Source: Typhlomys cinereus (Eukaryota; Chordata; Mammalia; Rodentia; Platacanthomyidae). From it: DNA of 64,000 nt. Within the stretch, counting starts at the first letter, position 1; each line of letters starts with the position of its first letter. The notes beneath the pieces were generated by a model. It saw only the letters and a list, made by a program, of their open reading frames with translations. It was not told where the DNA came from and searched no databases. The position numbers were made by a program, and so were the translations under genes. The stretch is from NCBI GenBank assembly GCA_023101885.1, contig JALPQD010000637.1:1-64000 (forward strand), in the 5' to 3' direction. Below, one piece after another: positions 52,476-63,830 of the stretch.

Positions 52476-52639
52476 ACTTCGCAGCCCATATTTGAGTTCG
52501 TAAACATCAGAGGTGGGGATGGGAACCACCACTCCTGTGAAACATCCTGCACCCCCTTTCTCTTCCATTCCTGTGCTGGGGAGCTAATATCTGATAAAGC
52601 AGACAATGACCCTATCAATATAAATCTATGCATTTCCAT

Positions 52640-52890
52640 TCAGAGGAGAATAAAAACCGCACCAGCCACTCCAGCGGGAGCTCGTGGTGCCTCCACACGC
52701 ACTTAGGACTCCTCTCCTTCCTCTCCTTCCTCCCAGCTAGACCCCCATGAAAGGCCTCACAAAGCCCGAAGCCAAGGAAGACTCTGCCGGTGGCCATCTA
52801 GTCCTGGTGACAGCACTCACCAGAGGACACATGAAGGAACTGAGGAAGATGAGCCTGGAAACCACAGCCTTCCTCCCAGCTAGACCCCCC
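52640..52890 (+). mobile_element. Unidentified interspersed repeat, sense copy
   Basis: Inverted partner of 51470-51810. It contains a TATA-like GAATAAAAACCG (52650), CCTTCCTCCCAGCTAGACCC at 52727 and again at 52868, and an open stretch of about 49 codons from ATG at 52747. It may be an LTR or the 5' end of a retroelement; I do not recognise it. Confidence 0.5.
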
Positions 52891-53224
52891 TGAAGACTGA
52901 CGAGGAGCTGCGGAAACCCGGCCTCGTGCAGGTTCAGCAGACTTTCTAGGCCCTCCATGGCCCATGCTCTTGTCGTGTGGTGCCGACAATGTTGCTTTGG
53001 GTTTGCTAAGCCTCTGTTTCCGCATCTCAAAAGCTGAGACTCTGCATACAGCTTCCACGGCATATGACAACGGGCCGTGTCGTACATCCACTGCCAGAAC
53101 TGTCATTTGGTGATAGGAGAGACCCAAAGTGAGCAAAGTCTTGCATCAGGACTGTAGTACGGAGAACAGACGCAAGATCTTAACCTGTTTTGCATCACGG
53201 AGGGATATGAACTTGGTCTAGTTT

Positions 53225-53345
53225 GGCTGTGACGTGGGGTCTCACTCCATAGCCCTAGCTGCCCTGGAACTTACTAGGTAGGTCATGGCCAGCGCTTGAC
53301 AATCTTCCTGCCTCTGGCTCCTGAGTACTGGGCTTGAACACATAA
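53225..53345 (-). mobile_element. B1 SINE, antisense
   Basis: GGGGTCTCACTCCATAGCCC, CTGCCCTGGAACTTACTAGG, AATCTTCCTGCCTCTGGCTC and CTGAGTACTGGGCTTGAAC. Confidence 0.8.
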
Positions 53346-53504
53346 CTGGGGTTACCTCGGCTAAGGATACGATGTTGGGTTTCAATATAAGTACGGCAGG
53401 AAGGCTAAACCGAAAGGTGCCTATCCACACTGCCTTCCAGTTCTTTAGGTCCACATTCCTAGAATTTTCCCAACCATTTCGCATCTAATATTCTGTTTTG
53501 TTTT

Positions 53505-53582
53505 AAAGTGGTAAGGATGGAACTCAGAGCCCTACACAGGCTGGGCAAGCACTTCGCCACTGAGCCATACTTCTAGCTCTCT
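53505..53582 (-). mobile_element. ID-like element, antisense
   Basis: GGATGGAACTCAGAGCCCTA, GGGCAAGCACTTCGCCACTG. Confidence 0.6.
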
Positions 53583-53584
53583 AT

Positions 53585-53878
53585 ATGCATATTACTCCGT
53601 GTGCAAGCGTGCGCGCACGTGTGTACAGGCGCTCACATCCATGTGTGCAGAGGCCAGGGGATTCCATCAGGTGTCTTGTCTGATTTTCCACACTCCACCT
53701 CATGCCCTTGAGGCATGGTCTCGAAAAGAACCTGGAGCGAGGCTGGCGGCCAGCAAGTCCCAATGATCCTTCTGTCCCCGTTTCCCACAGTTCTGGGGCT
53801 ACAGGCACTTGCACAGTCACACTCAACTTTTTTTTTTTTATTTTTTAAAAAATTTTATTATTATTATTATTTATTCAT

Positions 53879-53919
<41 letters not shown>

Positions 53920-54228
53920 ATATATGTGTATGTGTGTAGAACCACAGGCGAATTCGGGAACCACCATGGACCACCTCCACCTCCTCCTTGTTTACTCTGC
54001 CCGGGGATTCACAGGACCAGAAACACAGGCCGCTCCTGCTTCTGCCCGGCATCTATACGTGGGGTCTAGGATCCGAACTCAGGACCTTCCGCCTGGAAGG
54101 CAGAGGCTTAACCCCTGAGCCACCTCTCCAGCCCCATCATCTTTTTATGTAAATGTTAGGGATTCAAACTCAGGTCTTCGTACTTGCAAAGCAAGCCCCT
54201 TACTCACCAAACCATCTCCTTAGCCCCC
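53585..54228 (-). mobile_element. B4-like SINE split by a B2-like SINE
   Basis: Left part 53585-53826 (TGTGCAGAGGCCAGGGGATT, TTGAGGCATGGTCTCG, TGGGGCTACAGGCACTTGCA). Right part 54134-54228 (TTATGTAAATGTTAGGGATTC, AAGCAAGCCCCTTACTCACC). Confidence 0.75.
53827..54133 (-). mobile_element. Young CpG-rich B2-like SINE, antisense
   Basis: Poly(T) and TATTATTATTATTATTTATT (tail complement), GT run (53884-53918), the CpG-rich body complement (CGGCATCTATACGTGGGGTC) and CCACCTCTCCAGCC. Confidence 0.92.
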
Positions 54229-54234
54229 ACACTT

Positions 54235-54760
54235 TTTTTTTCTCTCACATTTTTTTTCCTAATTATATAAGCTTAATAGGTACCCCCTTCCTCTCCCTCC
54301 CCCTTCTCTCCCCCCTCCTCTCCCCATTTCTCTCCCATTGCACTCTCCCTTTTTCCCCCTTCCTTTCACCGCCCTCCCTCCCCTTCTCCCAGTGCCTCCC
54401 CCTTCCTCCCTCCCATCCCCTGGAGCATCCTTTTTTGTGAATGCCAAACCTCCCTCTGAGTCCTCCACCCTAGTGAGGGTTCAGGATTTAGTGGCATAGC
54501 TCGGAGCCCCTTCCTGGGCTCTCCATTAGTATGGGAACTCTAGTATGCCTCTAAGGATCCTACTACCTGGAGCCTTCTCCCCTGTGATCCATGCTAAAGT
54601 TTGGGGAGGATTGTTGACATGTCAGCCATTGTGCAGGTCAGGCAAAGTCCAATCTTGGCTGCTGCAGCCTTAACTTGTGTTGCAGCCTTAACTTGTGTGG
54701 AGTGTCTTGCATATCGTTGGGCCTCCCCATCTTTAGGTTCTTACAATCTTGCTGCCCCCT
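54235..54760. repeat. Pyrimidine-rich tract, possible antisense L1 3' end
   Basis: 54280-54420 is almost pure C/T. The following sequence (CTCCACCCTAGTGAGGGTTC, CAGCCATTGTGCAGGTC) may be an L1 3' UTR in reverse. GCAGCCTTAACTTGTGT is tandemly repeated at 54664 and 54682. Confidence 0.5.
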
Positions 54761-55496
54761 CTTCTGCAAGGAAACCAATATGTTGGAAGGAGAGAACTGA
54801 CTTCCAAAAGTTGTTCTCTAACCTCCATGGTTCTCTCTCTCTCTCTCTCATAAATGGAATTGTGGGGAACATATTTTGAGAATACACCCATGAGGCCACA
54901 GTGGAGAGTGGACACTCCATTTGTATTTCCTGGATCACCCCCACCCAGCTCCAGAGACATCTGCACATGTCCCATTCAAAGCCTGCCCTTGACCTTCTCC
55001 TGTAGCTCTCTGTACAGGAGGATGTTCGTTTGGCCTTGTGTCTGTCTGGTGAGGCTGAGAAATGAATGGCTTTGAACCACTGAAGGGTCTGTTTCCCCAC
55101 ACCACTATGTACCTTTGGGGTCAGCTCCAAAATACCAGCTTGCATTCAGACTTGCCTCAAGAACATCTATTTGGGGGAACATCCCAATGAAGACAAGGAC
55201 AATACAGTCACACAGTACTCCCTCTGCACTAATTTTTTATGTTCAGCCAGTAGTCTGGCTCGTCGATCTTCTTCTATCAGCACATCCTGAAGGATCATTA
55301 ATTATTCCATAATCGAAGCACGCCCCAGTTAACCCAGCCAATTAGGTTACACCTGTTCTCCACTGTTCTGAACAAGGCGGCGATGTGCAGGCTCGTGTAT
55401 CTTTTCGCATGTGAGTGTATGTGTCCACACACCAGCAAGTATGTCGAAAGACAGCTTTCCACAAGTAGATTCATTGGGCTAAAAAGTGAGGGGACA

Positions 55497-55592
55497 AAGC
55501 CGGGCATACCCAGAATACCAGAACTCTCAAGATCAAAGCGGGAGGATCGTCGTAAGTTCAAGACCTGCTTGGGCTATGTAACAAGGTGGAGG
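55497..55592 (+). mobile_element. B1 SINE fragment
   Basis: AAGCCGGGCATACCCAGAAT, AAAGCGGGAGGATCGTCGTA and AGTTCAAGACCTGCTTGGGC. Confidence 0.7.
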
Positions 55593-55836
55593 GAGTGGGG
55601 TGGAAGGTTGGGGGTAGGGAAGGGACAGTTTGGATCAGGAGCAAGGTTGGGAGACTGGATGTGATCAAGCAGAGCAGAGAACAAGTATCCACACCAGGAG
55701 TATCCCTAACGACCTTACACATTTTGGGGGAGGGGCAGAGCGAACATGCGGTGTGTGTGTGTGTGTGTGTGTGCACTCAAGTGCACCTCCCCCTCCCCCT
55801 CCCTGCGCCTTCCACCACACCCCCCCACGGCACATT

Positions 55837-56074
55837 TGTACTAGAGAGCACTTGAGTGGGTGTGCCCCTGGAGACCCATGGGTAATCATCTCAGATTGCT
55901 CTCCCTCCTTAGAGTTTTGCTGTGGAGTTTCTCAGGCTCTACCTTCCAGGGCCAAAATTACAAGCTGCCACCATATCCACCAAGCAATTTTTTTTACGTG
56001 GAATCTGGGATCTGAACTCAGATCCTTTTGCTTGTGGGCAAAGGCTTTAACTCCTGTGGCATTTCCACAGCCCC
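55837..56074 (-). mobile_element. B2-like SINE, antisense, diverged
   Basis: GAGACCCATGGGTAATCATC, AGGCTCTACCTTCCAGGGCC, GGAATCTGGGATCTGAACTC and GCATTTCCACAGCCCC. Confidence 0.75.
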
Positions 56075-56858
56075 AGCTCTTATGTGTTTTCGGGGGGGGG
56101 GGTCTTCTGTGCGCTCACTGTCCTCAGCAGCGGAACGTTCCCCCGGTTGTTGTCCTCTAGAAGAGCCCTCATGCATTACGTTCCGTGCTTGTCACTTTCC
56201 TGCCATGTTTGCACCCTGCACAGTTGTTTTGTTTTCTTTTCAAGCAAGAGTCCCCAATTTCCAGATAAAAAACAGCTTGTTTTGAGAGCGCACTACTGAG
56301 ATCTCCACGCTCTTCGTTTGGGCTGACTGTGAAGAAGGAATTCATTTCTAGGGCGGGAGGAGCTGGCGAGGGGGCTGGGAGCGGATCCACACTCGGTGCA
56401 GGGAATGTTTTCTGTCATTTGGTCTCTGCCCACTCGCTAGCACTTACACTGTTTACCTCATCAGCAGCCTGCTCGGGGAAAACAAATTTGAAAAGCATCA
56501 AAATACGTCTTTGTTCTCCTCTCCGGTTCTTGGCTGCCTACCGGCTGTCTACTTGATCTCGCCCGAAGATGCAGAGAAAGGGCCCTAGATCTGGCTGGAA
56601 GCAGCTAGGGCGGTGAGCACACAGAAGTCAAGGTCGCAGGCAGAGAGGTTTCCCTCTCTTCAGCTCCGCTCTCTTTTGTGTTTTGTGTTCTTCCTTTTAT
56701 CCTCTGAGATGGGAGTCAGGGGCAGAAACCCCGGCACGTGTCTTCAGTGAATGCTTCTAGAAAGAAAGAGATCTGTGAAGCTTCTAAACAGAAGAGCATT
56801 TTGTTGACTTTCTGCTTGGATCCAGGTGAGGTGTAGGTGCCACCCTCTCCCCGTGCCT

Positions 56859-56915
<57 letters not shown>

Positions 56916-57235
56916 GCATGACTGTAGGATATTGTGTGGCCCAAACTTCATCGGCCAGAGTAGAGAGAGAACTGGACAAAGAAGCTGGTCCTTCCAGGCA
57001 CTCCAGCAGGATGAGCTGGTAGAATTTTGACTTCATTGTAAAAGATATGCAGTTCCAGGGAGGGACTGTCATGATAGACACTCATTCCATGCCAGGACCA
57101 GCAAACTGTCCCAGGTTCTCTTCCTCCGTAGCTAAGTAAAGCCCTTGTACCTGTATTGGGTAGGTTCCCATTCCTTTCCTCACCACCCCCATCCTCACAT
57201 CAGCCCCAAGAAGCAGCGATGCAGATGTTTGGGGT
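56075..57235. other. Unique block, possible conserved non-coding sequence
   Basis: Repeat-free apart from (CA)n at 56863-56912. 56240-56560 (GAGAGCGCACTACTGAGATC, CTCTGCCCACTCGCTAGCAC, GGGAAAACAAATTTGAAAAG) has the even composition of conserved sequence. I see no supported exon. Confidence 0.3.
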
Positions 57236-57410
57236 CACAGAACAACTCTAGAAACTTGGACAAATGAATTAACTGCCCCGAGCCTCAATTTCCAAGTCTA
57301 AGACTCATGAGGTCTAGTGGCTAGTCGGCAGTTCAGTATTTGGAAAGCAATACCAACAGCTCCTGGCTCATAGTAGGCACCGAGTCTACACTTGTTAAGT
57401 GAACATGGTT
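57236..57410 (+). mobile_element. MIR element
   Basis: GAGCCTCAATTTCCAAGTCT, then AGCTCCTGGCTCATAGTAGG and TACACTTGTTAAGTGAAC follow the MIR core-to-3' order. This is an ancient mammalian tRNA-derived SINE. Confidence 0.75.
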
Positions 57411-57424
57411 GAGTATTCCTCTTG

Positions 57425-57575
57425 ACCTGATGCCAGTCAGTCCTGTGACCTAGGTAAGTACTGCTGCTACCCATCTCCTAGCTGAGTGACTTCACGAGAT
57501 TAGTGCAAAGCTTAGTGGGTCACGGAGCTGAGACTGTAAGTCATCATCCTGATGTTGCTTCTCGCTATCTCACAT
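57425..57575 (-). mobile_element. MIR/L2-like fragment
   Basis: TACTGCTGCTACCCATCTCC, GAGTGACTTCACGAGATTAG, GGGTCACGGAGCTGAGACTG resemble the core of an old MIR or L2. The strand is uncertain. Confidence 0.4.
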
Positions 57576-57698
57576 GGCCATCACCACATGCAACAAAAAA
57601 AGCTATTTAAAAGGACATAATCTCTGTGTGCACTATGAGTCACCCTGCCCTGTCTGCGTTCAGCTAGGTTCCTCAGGAGATGAAAAGCAGTCATCCAG

Positions 57699-58050
57699 AC
57701 CTGGGGAGATGCCTCAGCTTGGCATGCAGACAAGAGAACCAGTGTCTGCATAATACGGAGCAGGTGTGTATCACACGTGTAATTCCAGCCTTGGACTAAG
57801 GAGACTGGGAATCTCCAGAGCAAGCCGGCTAGGCAGACAAGCCTTATTGATGAGCTCTGGGTTTGACTAGAGACTCTGGTTGAAAAGATTATGATGAAAG
57901 AGCAATTGAACAGGATTCTGGATTTCAACTTCATGCCTTCCACATGCACACACATGCACACACGCATGCAAGCCTGCATACACACATGTGAATGCACATC
58001 AAACATGCACACACCCACGCACGAGAAAATGGAAATAAGAAAAATATATA
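57699..58050 (+). mobile_element. B2-superfamily SINE, composite type
   Basis: GACCTGGGGAGATGCCTCAG, GTGTAATTCCAGCCTTGGAC, GAGCTCTGGGTTTGACTAGA and a CA/GCAC-rich end. Confidence 0.7.
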
Positions 58051-58379
58051 CAAAAGGGATCATCTAATAATTTCACTTCTAGATGTCTATCTGAAAAGAA
58101 AGTCTCAAAGACATATTTACACATCTATGTTGGCAGTAGCAGTATTCAAAAGAGCCAGGAGATAGAAGCAATCCAAATATCCATTGGTCAATGAACAGTT
58201 CAGCAAAATGTGTTAGATGTTGCAAAAGACAGTAGTCTCAAAATGGAGTCACTTACATCAAGCTCTAATCCAATGGATACAGGTGGCCACCAAGGAAGGG
58301 CCCTCATGCACCTATGTCTACAATGGAAGCTAAGCAAGGAATCCCTCAAAGCCATAGTATTTCAGATAACCCAGCTGTC

Positions 58380-58785
58380 TTTGTATTTTTTCTGTTGCTG
58401 GAATAAAATACCCTGCCAAAAGCAACTTTTAAGGGAGCAAGGGTTTCTTCTGATTCAAGGTTAAAGACACAGTCCAACATGGTGGGGAAGTAGAGGCAAC
58501 AGGAGCTTGAAGCAGCTGGTCACATGGCATCCACAGCCAAGAAGCCGAGAGGGACAAACACATGCTGCTCTCAGTTCCCTTTCTCCACGGCTACAGTCCA
58601 GGAGCCAGGTGCCATGCACAGTGGGCGGGTCTCCCCGCCTCACTTAACCCGATCAAGAAGTTCCCCACAGGCATCTCCAAAGACTCCTCTTCTAGGCTTT
58701 CCAGGTCTCATCAAATTGATCATCACATCAACTTTCATGCCTATCAGAAGGTCACTTGCTTAACAATGACAGTCTCTATCAGCAA
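58380..58785 (-). mobile_element. MaLR LTR, antisense
   Basis: TTTTTCTGTTGCTGGAATAA, GAAGCAGCTGGTCACATGGC, GTGGGCGGGTCTCCCCGCCT and ATTGATCATCACATCAACTTT. Confidence 0.7.
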
Positions 58786-58861
58786 CAAATCCCTGGGATG
58801 GCTGGGGTTTGCCTCAAAAGAGTTGGCATGGATTTCTCCTTTGTCTTTTAAGACCTTCTAC

Positions 58862-59008
58862 TGGACCAGAGAGATAGCTCAGTGGGTAAAAGCTTTGGTT
58901 GTCAGGCCTGATGATGTCTAGTTGGTCCCTGAAACCCATATGTGGAAAGAGAGAACTGACTCCCACAAGTTATCGTCTGATCTCCACACATGTGCACTAT
59001 GGCACTTG

Positions 59009-59057
<49 letters not shown>

Positions 59058-59093
59058 CCCAAATAAATAGATAAATAAATGTAATAAAACATT
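58862..59093 (+). mobile_element. B2-superfamily SINE
   Basis: TGGACCAGAGAGATAGCTCA, GAACTGACTCCCACAAGTTA, a (CA)n at 59012-59053 and AATAAATAGATAAATAAATG. Confidence 0.85.
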
Positions 59094-59144
59094 GAAAGCT
59101 TCTCTTGCCATAACTCCCTATTTCAAGAACACTATATTTACATA

Positions 59145-59825
59145 ACATTATATTCACTACTTTCCTCATCATTGTGACAAAATTCCCAATAGAAACAACT
59201 CAAGAGAGGAAAGATTCCTTTTGACTGACAGCTGCAGAAGGTTTGGTCTGTCATGACATGGAAGGCAAGGTGGCTAGGCAGCTCATTCTCCATGATGGTT
59301 GGAGCTTATGCTGTGACTGGGTTATACCTTGGTAGACCGGGGAGCAGAGAGCTACACCCATACTAGGAGTAGAGTAAATACAGCCCTTAAGGCCCACTTC
59401 TAGTGACCCACCTCTGCCAGCTAGACCCCATGTCTCCAAAGTTCTACCACATCTAAATTTTGTTTACATTTCTTTATGTATTATGTGTGTACATATGTGT
59501 GTATATACACTCAGGTGCCTATATATGTGCACCACATGTCAGGGTGAAAGAACAACTTTCAGGTGTTGCTTCTGTTCTTCCACCATGTGGGTTCTGAGTA
59601 TTTACCTCAGGTTGACAGGCCTGGTGGCAAGCACTTTTACCCACTGAGCCATTGTGCCAACCCATGCTAGCTTTGAACTTGTGATTCTCCTGCTTCCACC
59701 TCTTCAGCAAATTTGACCAACATGTACCACCTCAACTGATCACAACCTCTTAAAACAGTGCCACTCACTAGGGACTACTACATTTAAACACTTAAGTTTG
59801 TAAGGGGATATTTCACAGTCAAACA
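59145..59825 (-). mobile_element. MaLR LTR, antisense, split by a B4-like SINE
   Basis: Left part 59145-59460 (CATCATTGTGACAAAATTCC, AGTGACCCACCTCTGCCAGC). Right part 59735-59825 (GTGCCACTCACTAGGGACTA, GGGGATATTTCACAGTC). Confidence 0.7.
59462..59700 (-). mobile_element. B4-like SINE, antisense
   Basis: TTTCTTTATGTATTATGTGTG, TTCTTCCACCATGTGGGTTC, TTTTACCCACTGAGCCATTG, then GAACTTGTGATTCTCCTGCT. Confidence 0.65.
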
Positions 59826-60204
59826 ATACCATCTGCCATAGCATGCACATCATTATCAAGAACCATTTTTTATTCTTGGTTGCTTATCAAATAAACTTTG
59901 TTTTGGACAGACAGTCTCTCTGTCGTTCAATTTAGGTTGACAAACATAGAATGGAATATTACTAAGCCTTAAAAACAAATACTATCACATGCAGCAACTA
60001 TGGATGAAACTCGAGGACATTATTCTAAGTGAAATAAACCAGATGCAGAAAGAAAAACACTACATGATTCTAAGTACATACAGGACTGGAAGCAGTTAAA
60101 TTCACAGAAATTAAATGAAGAATGGTAGTTGCCGGGGCTTAAAAAGAAGGGGAAATGGAGTTTTAGTGTTTGATGGATTCAACATTTCAGTGTTATTTTC
60201 TTTC

Positions 60205-60783
60205 TTTCTTTTCTTTTGGTATGTGTGGGTGTGTGTACGTGTTGTATGGAGGCCGGAGGTTGACATCAGTATCTTCCTCAATCTCTCTCCACCTTATTTT
60301 TTTGAGACACAGGGGTTAGATTGGTTCTTTGATGAACAGTTTTATTGCATGTGTGAATGGTTGTAATACTCCACAGTCTCTCACTGAATCGGAAGCTCAC
60401 CGATTCTGCTAGGCAACTGGTTAGTGAGCTCTAGGGAGCCTCCTGTCCTCCCATCCTCCAGGGATAGGATTAAGTCCCATGTAACCATGCCCTGATTTTT
60501 ATGTGAGGCTGGGATCAAAACTCAGGTCCTGGGCTGGAGAGATGGCTCAGTGGTTAAGACTGCCACACAAGCAGAAGGTCCTGAGTTCGAATCCCAGTCC
60601 CATGTAAAAAAAACAATGCCAGGTGGAAATGGCAGTGGCCTGAACTTTCAGCTCTAGTGAGTGGAGTCCGGGAAATCCCAGAGGGAACAAAGCAAGAAGG
60701 AGGTAAAAGCAATCCAGAATGATTCAGAAGTCACCTTGGCCCTCCATAGAGACACTCAGTGCCCCCCCACACACACAAAGAAT

Positions 60784-60833
<50 letters not shown>

Positions 60834-60900
60834 ACAAAAAACCTCAGGTCCTCATGCTTGCACAACAAACCCTTTGCCCACCGAGCCAGCTTCTGGGTCC
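60205..60900 (-). mobile_element. B4-like SINE split by a B2-like SINE
   Basis: 60205-60320 (GTATGGAGGCCGGAGGTTGA, TTTTTGAGACACAGGGG), 60495-60530 and 60839-60900 (CTCAGGTCCTCATGCTTGCA, CACCGAGCCAGCTTC). Confidence 0.65.
60531..60838 (+). mobile_element. B2-like SINE with target duplication
   Basis: GGGCTGGAGAGATGGCTCAG head, GTCCTGAGTTCGAATCCCAG, body, AATAAATAAGAGAGAG then (GA)n (60789-60829). Flanked by AACTCAGGTCCT (60519-60530) and AACCTCAGGTCCT (about 60839-60851). Confidence 0.92.
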
Positions 60901-61004
60901 CGAGTTTCAGTTTTCTAAGCTGAAAAGGTTCTAGTGGTATTTCACAGTCACGTGAACATACAGAACATTGCTGGATTGTATGCCTGAAAACGACTTACAT
61001 GGTG

Positions 61005-61335
61005 TAATGGTTTGAATGTCAATTGTGCCTTGTGTTTGAATACCTGGTCCCCAGTTGGTCATGCTGTTTGGGAAAGTTGTGAAACCTTAAGGAGGTGGAG
61101 CTTGCTGGAGGAAGTATGTTACTAGTGGGGTGGCCCTGCAGTTTGTTAACCCAGTCCTGATTCTCTCTCTCTCTCCTTAATGAATATGGTTGCCAGGTAA
61201 CAGCTGGCCTCCTGCTCCTGCTCCACCACAGGTTTCCTGCCATGATAGATTATAACCTCTCTGGAACCATAAACCAAAGAAATAAATCCTTTCTCCCTTA
61301 ACTTGCTTGGGTCAGAGTGGAACAAATGGCAAAAT
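61005..61335 (+). mobile_element. MT-type MaLR LTR, sense
   Basis: GTAATGGTTTGAATGTCAAT, CTGGTCCCCAGTTGGTCATG, CTTAAGGAGGTGGAGCTTGC, GATAGATTATAACCTCTCTG and AATAAATCCTTTCTCCCTTA: full length. Confidence 0.85.
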
Positions 61336-61639
61336 TTGTATTATAATTTATCATAATGTAAACATTTTTTTAAAAAATTAAAGATGCGATTGCTTCTCAA
61401 ATGCTCAATTTTCCACTCAAACTTTGCATGATAACTTAGAAATCTCCTTGGGAAAGCACAAGTTCTGGAGTGGTAGGGCTAGAATCTATTGGAAAATGTT
61501 CAAGAATTCCCATGGCACCTCCAAGCGAGTGTGCTTTTTTCTGTGTCCTTTTCCCTACCTTGTATAGTTCAGACAGCCTTAATGTCTCTGGGATAAATAC
61601 TTTTCAGCATCTCATAAAACCTACCACACTGTCCCGACC

Positions 61640-61970
61640 TTTCCTTTAATCCTGATTGACAGGATCTGGAGATCAACCTTTGGGAAGGCCTATGAAAGTT
61701 CCTAGATTAGTTTAGTGGAAGTGGGAAAACCCACCTTCAATGTGAGCAGTGACATAGTATGGACCTGGGGGTCTGGACTGAATAAAAAGGAGGAAGGGAG
61801 TTGAGTAGTAGTACTGATCTTTCTTGTCTTACCGGCTATATACACAACATAAGCAGTCACTGCATGCCCTACCATGATGCCTTCCCCACCGTGATGGACT
61901 CACACTGTGAACCAAAACATACCCATTCTTAAGTGGCTTTTTGTCAGGTATTTTGTGACGGCAATGAAAA
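61640..61970 (+). mobile_element. MaLR LTR related to the 400-bp family
   Basis: GAAGTGGGAAAACCCACCTT, GGTCTGGACTGAATAAAAAG, CCACCGTGATGGACTCACAC and GGTATTTTGTGACGGCAATG. Confidence 0.65.
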
Positions 61971-62114
61971 ACACATAGCCCAATGACATAATTCAGAGAA
62001 TTTCCAGATATCATGGGGCCCCTGCATGGCTCTGCAAGATTCCCACATCCCTATGCATTGTGGGGCTTCTGGTGATTGACTCTTTTCCCACCTAGTGAAG
62101 TCAAAGAAAGGAGA

Positions 62115-62116
62115 AT

Positions 62117-62171
<55 letters not shown>

Positions 62172-62446
62172 TTTTTGTTTGTTTGTTTGTTTGTTTGTTT
62201 GTTTATATGCATATGTGTGCATCAGAGGGTACTATGTGTGCGTGTGCATGTGAAGGCCCAAGGGTAGCTTCAGGAATCATCCTGGATTATTCTGCTCTTT
62301 TTTGCTTTGCTCTGAGGTTTCCCAGGTTCTGCCTTCCGGGGATGGAAGTGCAGGCTGTTACTTCCACCTGATGTTTTTAGGTGGGACCTGGGATCTGAAT
62401 TCAGATCCTTCTCCTTGAGGCTTAACCTTGAACCATCTCTCCAGCC
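62115..62446 (-). mobile_element. B2-like SINE, antisense, with (TTTA)n and (GTTT)n
   Basis: A ~60-bp TTTA run (62117-62175), a ~30-bp GTTT run (62176-62205), body and CCATCTCTCCAGCC at 62433-62446. The tetranucleotide runs derive from the AAATAAAC-type tail. Confidence 0.93.
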
Positions 62447-62557
62447 CCAGAGAGATTACGTATATAAAGAAAGCATATGTGTTATGTCTAATCTTGCAAG
62501 AATGATATTTCATTGCTGGGTTACAATTTAAGACATCTCTGGAGAGATGGTGGTGTG

Positions 62558-62562
<5 letters not shown>

Positions 62563-62601
<39 letters not shown>
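62563..62601. repeat. (GT)n microsatellite
   Basis: About 19 GT units. Confidence 0.95.
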
Positions 62602-62603
<2 letters not shown>

Positions 62604-62604
62604 C

Positions 62605-63695
62605 TTACTTGAGGACTAGCTAGTAGAAATCCACGCTCCAGAAGTGAGTGCACAGCATTTCAGATATCCATCTTGAAATCTACACCACAGGGTTCCTTAA
62701 TTAGCATAGAGATCTTATAAATATTAAGATATGTGGCTTAATCCTGGGCTCCACACCCTGGCAGGAACCAGGCTAGCTAGCCTCCTGGCACTTTCAGAGC
62801 AACACTAATCTAGAGCTCCATTTGGAACTCTGACACCTTCCTGTGTTTAGAGGACCACAGTGCTTCATCCAACCCAGAAGTCGGGCTTCTTTTGCCAAGA
62901 ACATATCATGGCACTCACCTCAAAGTGAATCCGACATGCAAAGTGTCTATCATAGGGTCTGGGGATGAAATGGGGACAATTTGCAAGGCTGCAGGAACAG
63001 ATCACAGTACCTTCCATCTCTCTGCTTCTTGATGAAGCACATAGCTGGTCAAATTCCATATGGGAGTGTTGCTTTCATGCTAAGGGTCCTGGCAGCAGGT
63101 CATAGGGAAGGACAGGTCTAAGCCTCAGCCGATGTCCCTGGGGCACTGCCAGTCCTGCTTGGGCATGCTCACGACCCATGCACATGGAGCGCAGCTCAAT
63201 ATTCAGGAATTAAATTGTGTCACTCGGATCAGTGTCTCCCTTTCTGTTCTCAGAGGTCTGGCTCTTCTCCATTGCTGCCTTCACAATCCAGGCCCCCTGC
63301 CGACGACAGGATGGTGGTGGCATTTTGTCATGTTCACTGTGCTTTAAGTTTGCCATGGAGAGCAAAAAACTTGCTTTCCCAGAATCAGTCGTGTAAGTCT
63401 TCAAAGCGAGTTTGATTCTTTTGCGGCTTGATTTAGATCATGTGACTATCCTGATCCAATCACTGTGTCGACAAAGACAAGGTATTTTGATGGGTCACAT
63501 GCCACACCAGGTAGAGATGTCAATCCATCACAGCCGGATGGCCTGAGAGTTGGGGGATCATCTGACCATGAAGTCTTTGCTACTCGTCCCATGGAGCAAT
63601 TTCTCCTCCCTTTGAATGCAGGCCAGCCCTGGTCTTGTTTTCACCAAGAAAACGTGACAGGCATCTGTGGATACTGTTTAGTCATGTTTAGAACA
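62605..63695. other. Unassigned unique stretch
   Basis: No repeat recognised. TTTCTGTTCTCAG at 63240 is acceptor-like, but I cannot trace an exon after it. Short frames only (up to 112 codons at 63465-63803, running into the B1). Confidence 0.3.
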
Positions 63696-63701
63696 CACCA
63701 A

Positions 63702-63830
63702 CAAACAAGTATTTTGACATATACCTGTGATCCCAGCACTTTGGAGGTAAAGACAGGAGGATCAGAAATCCAAGTTCATCTTTGGCTATGCAGGGCTATA
63801 TGAAACTCTATGTCAAACAAGCAAAGAAAT
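63702..63830 (+). mobile_element. B1 SINE
   Basis: TACCTGTGATCCCAGCACTT, GTAAAGACAGGAGGATCAGA, AGTTCATCTTTGGCTATGCA and CTATGTCAAACAAGCAAAG: near full length. Confidence 0.88.

Larger units (their letters stand above)
58060..60155 (+). mobile_element. Old L1 3' fragment split by ~1.7 kb of later insertions
   Basis: The left part 58060-58212 (AGTAGCAGTATTCAAAAGAG, AAATATCCATTGGTCAATGA) and the right part 59937-60155 (AGAATGGAATATTACTAAGC, TATGGATGAAACTCGAGGAC, AAGTGAAATAAACCAGATGC) are consecutive in L1M 3' ends. LTRs and SINEs fill the gap. Confidence 0.75.
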
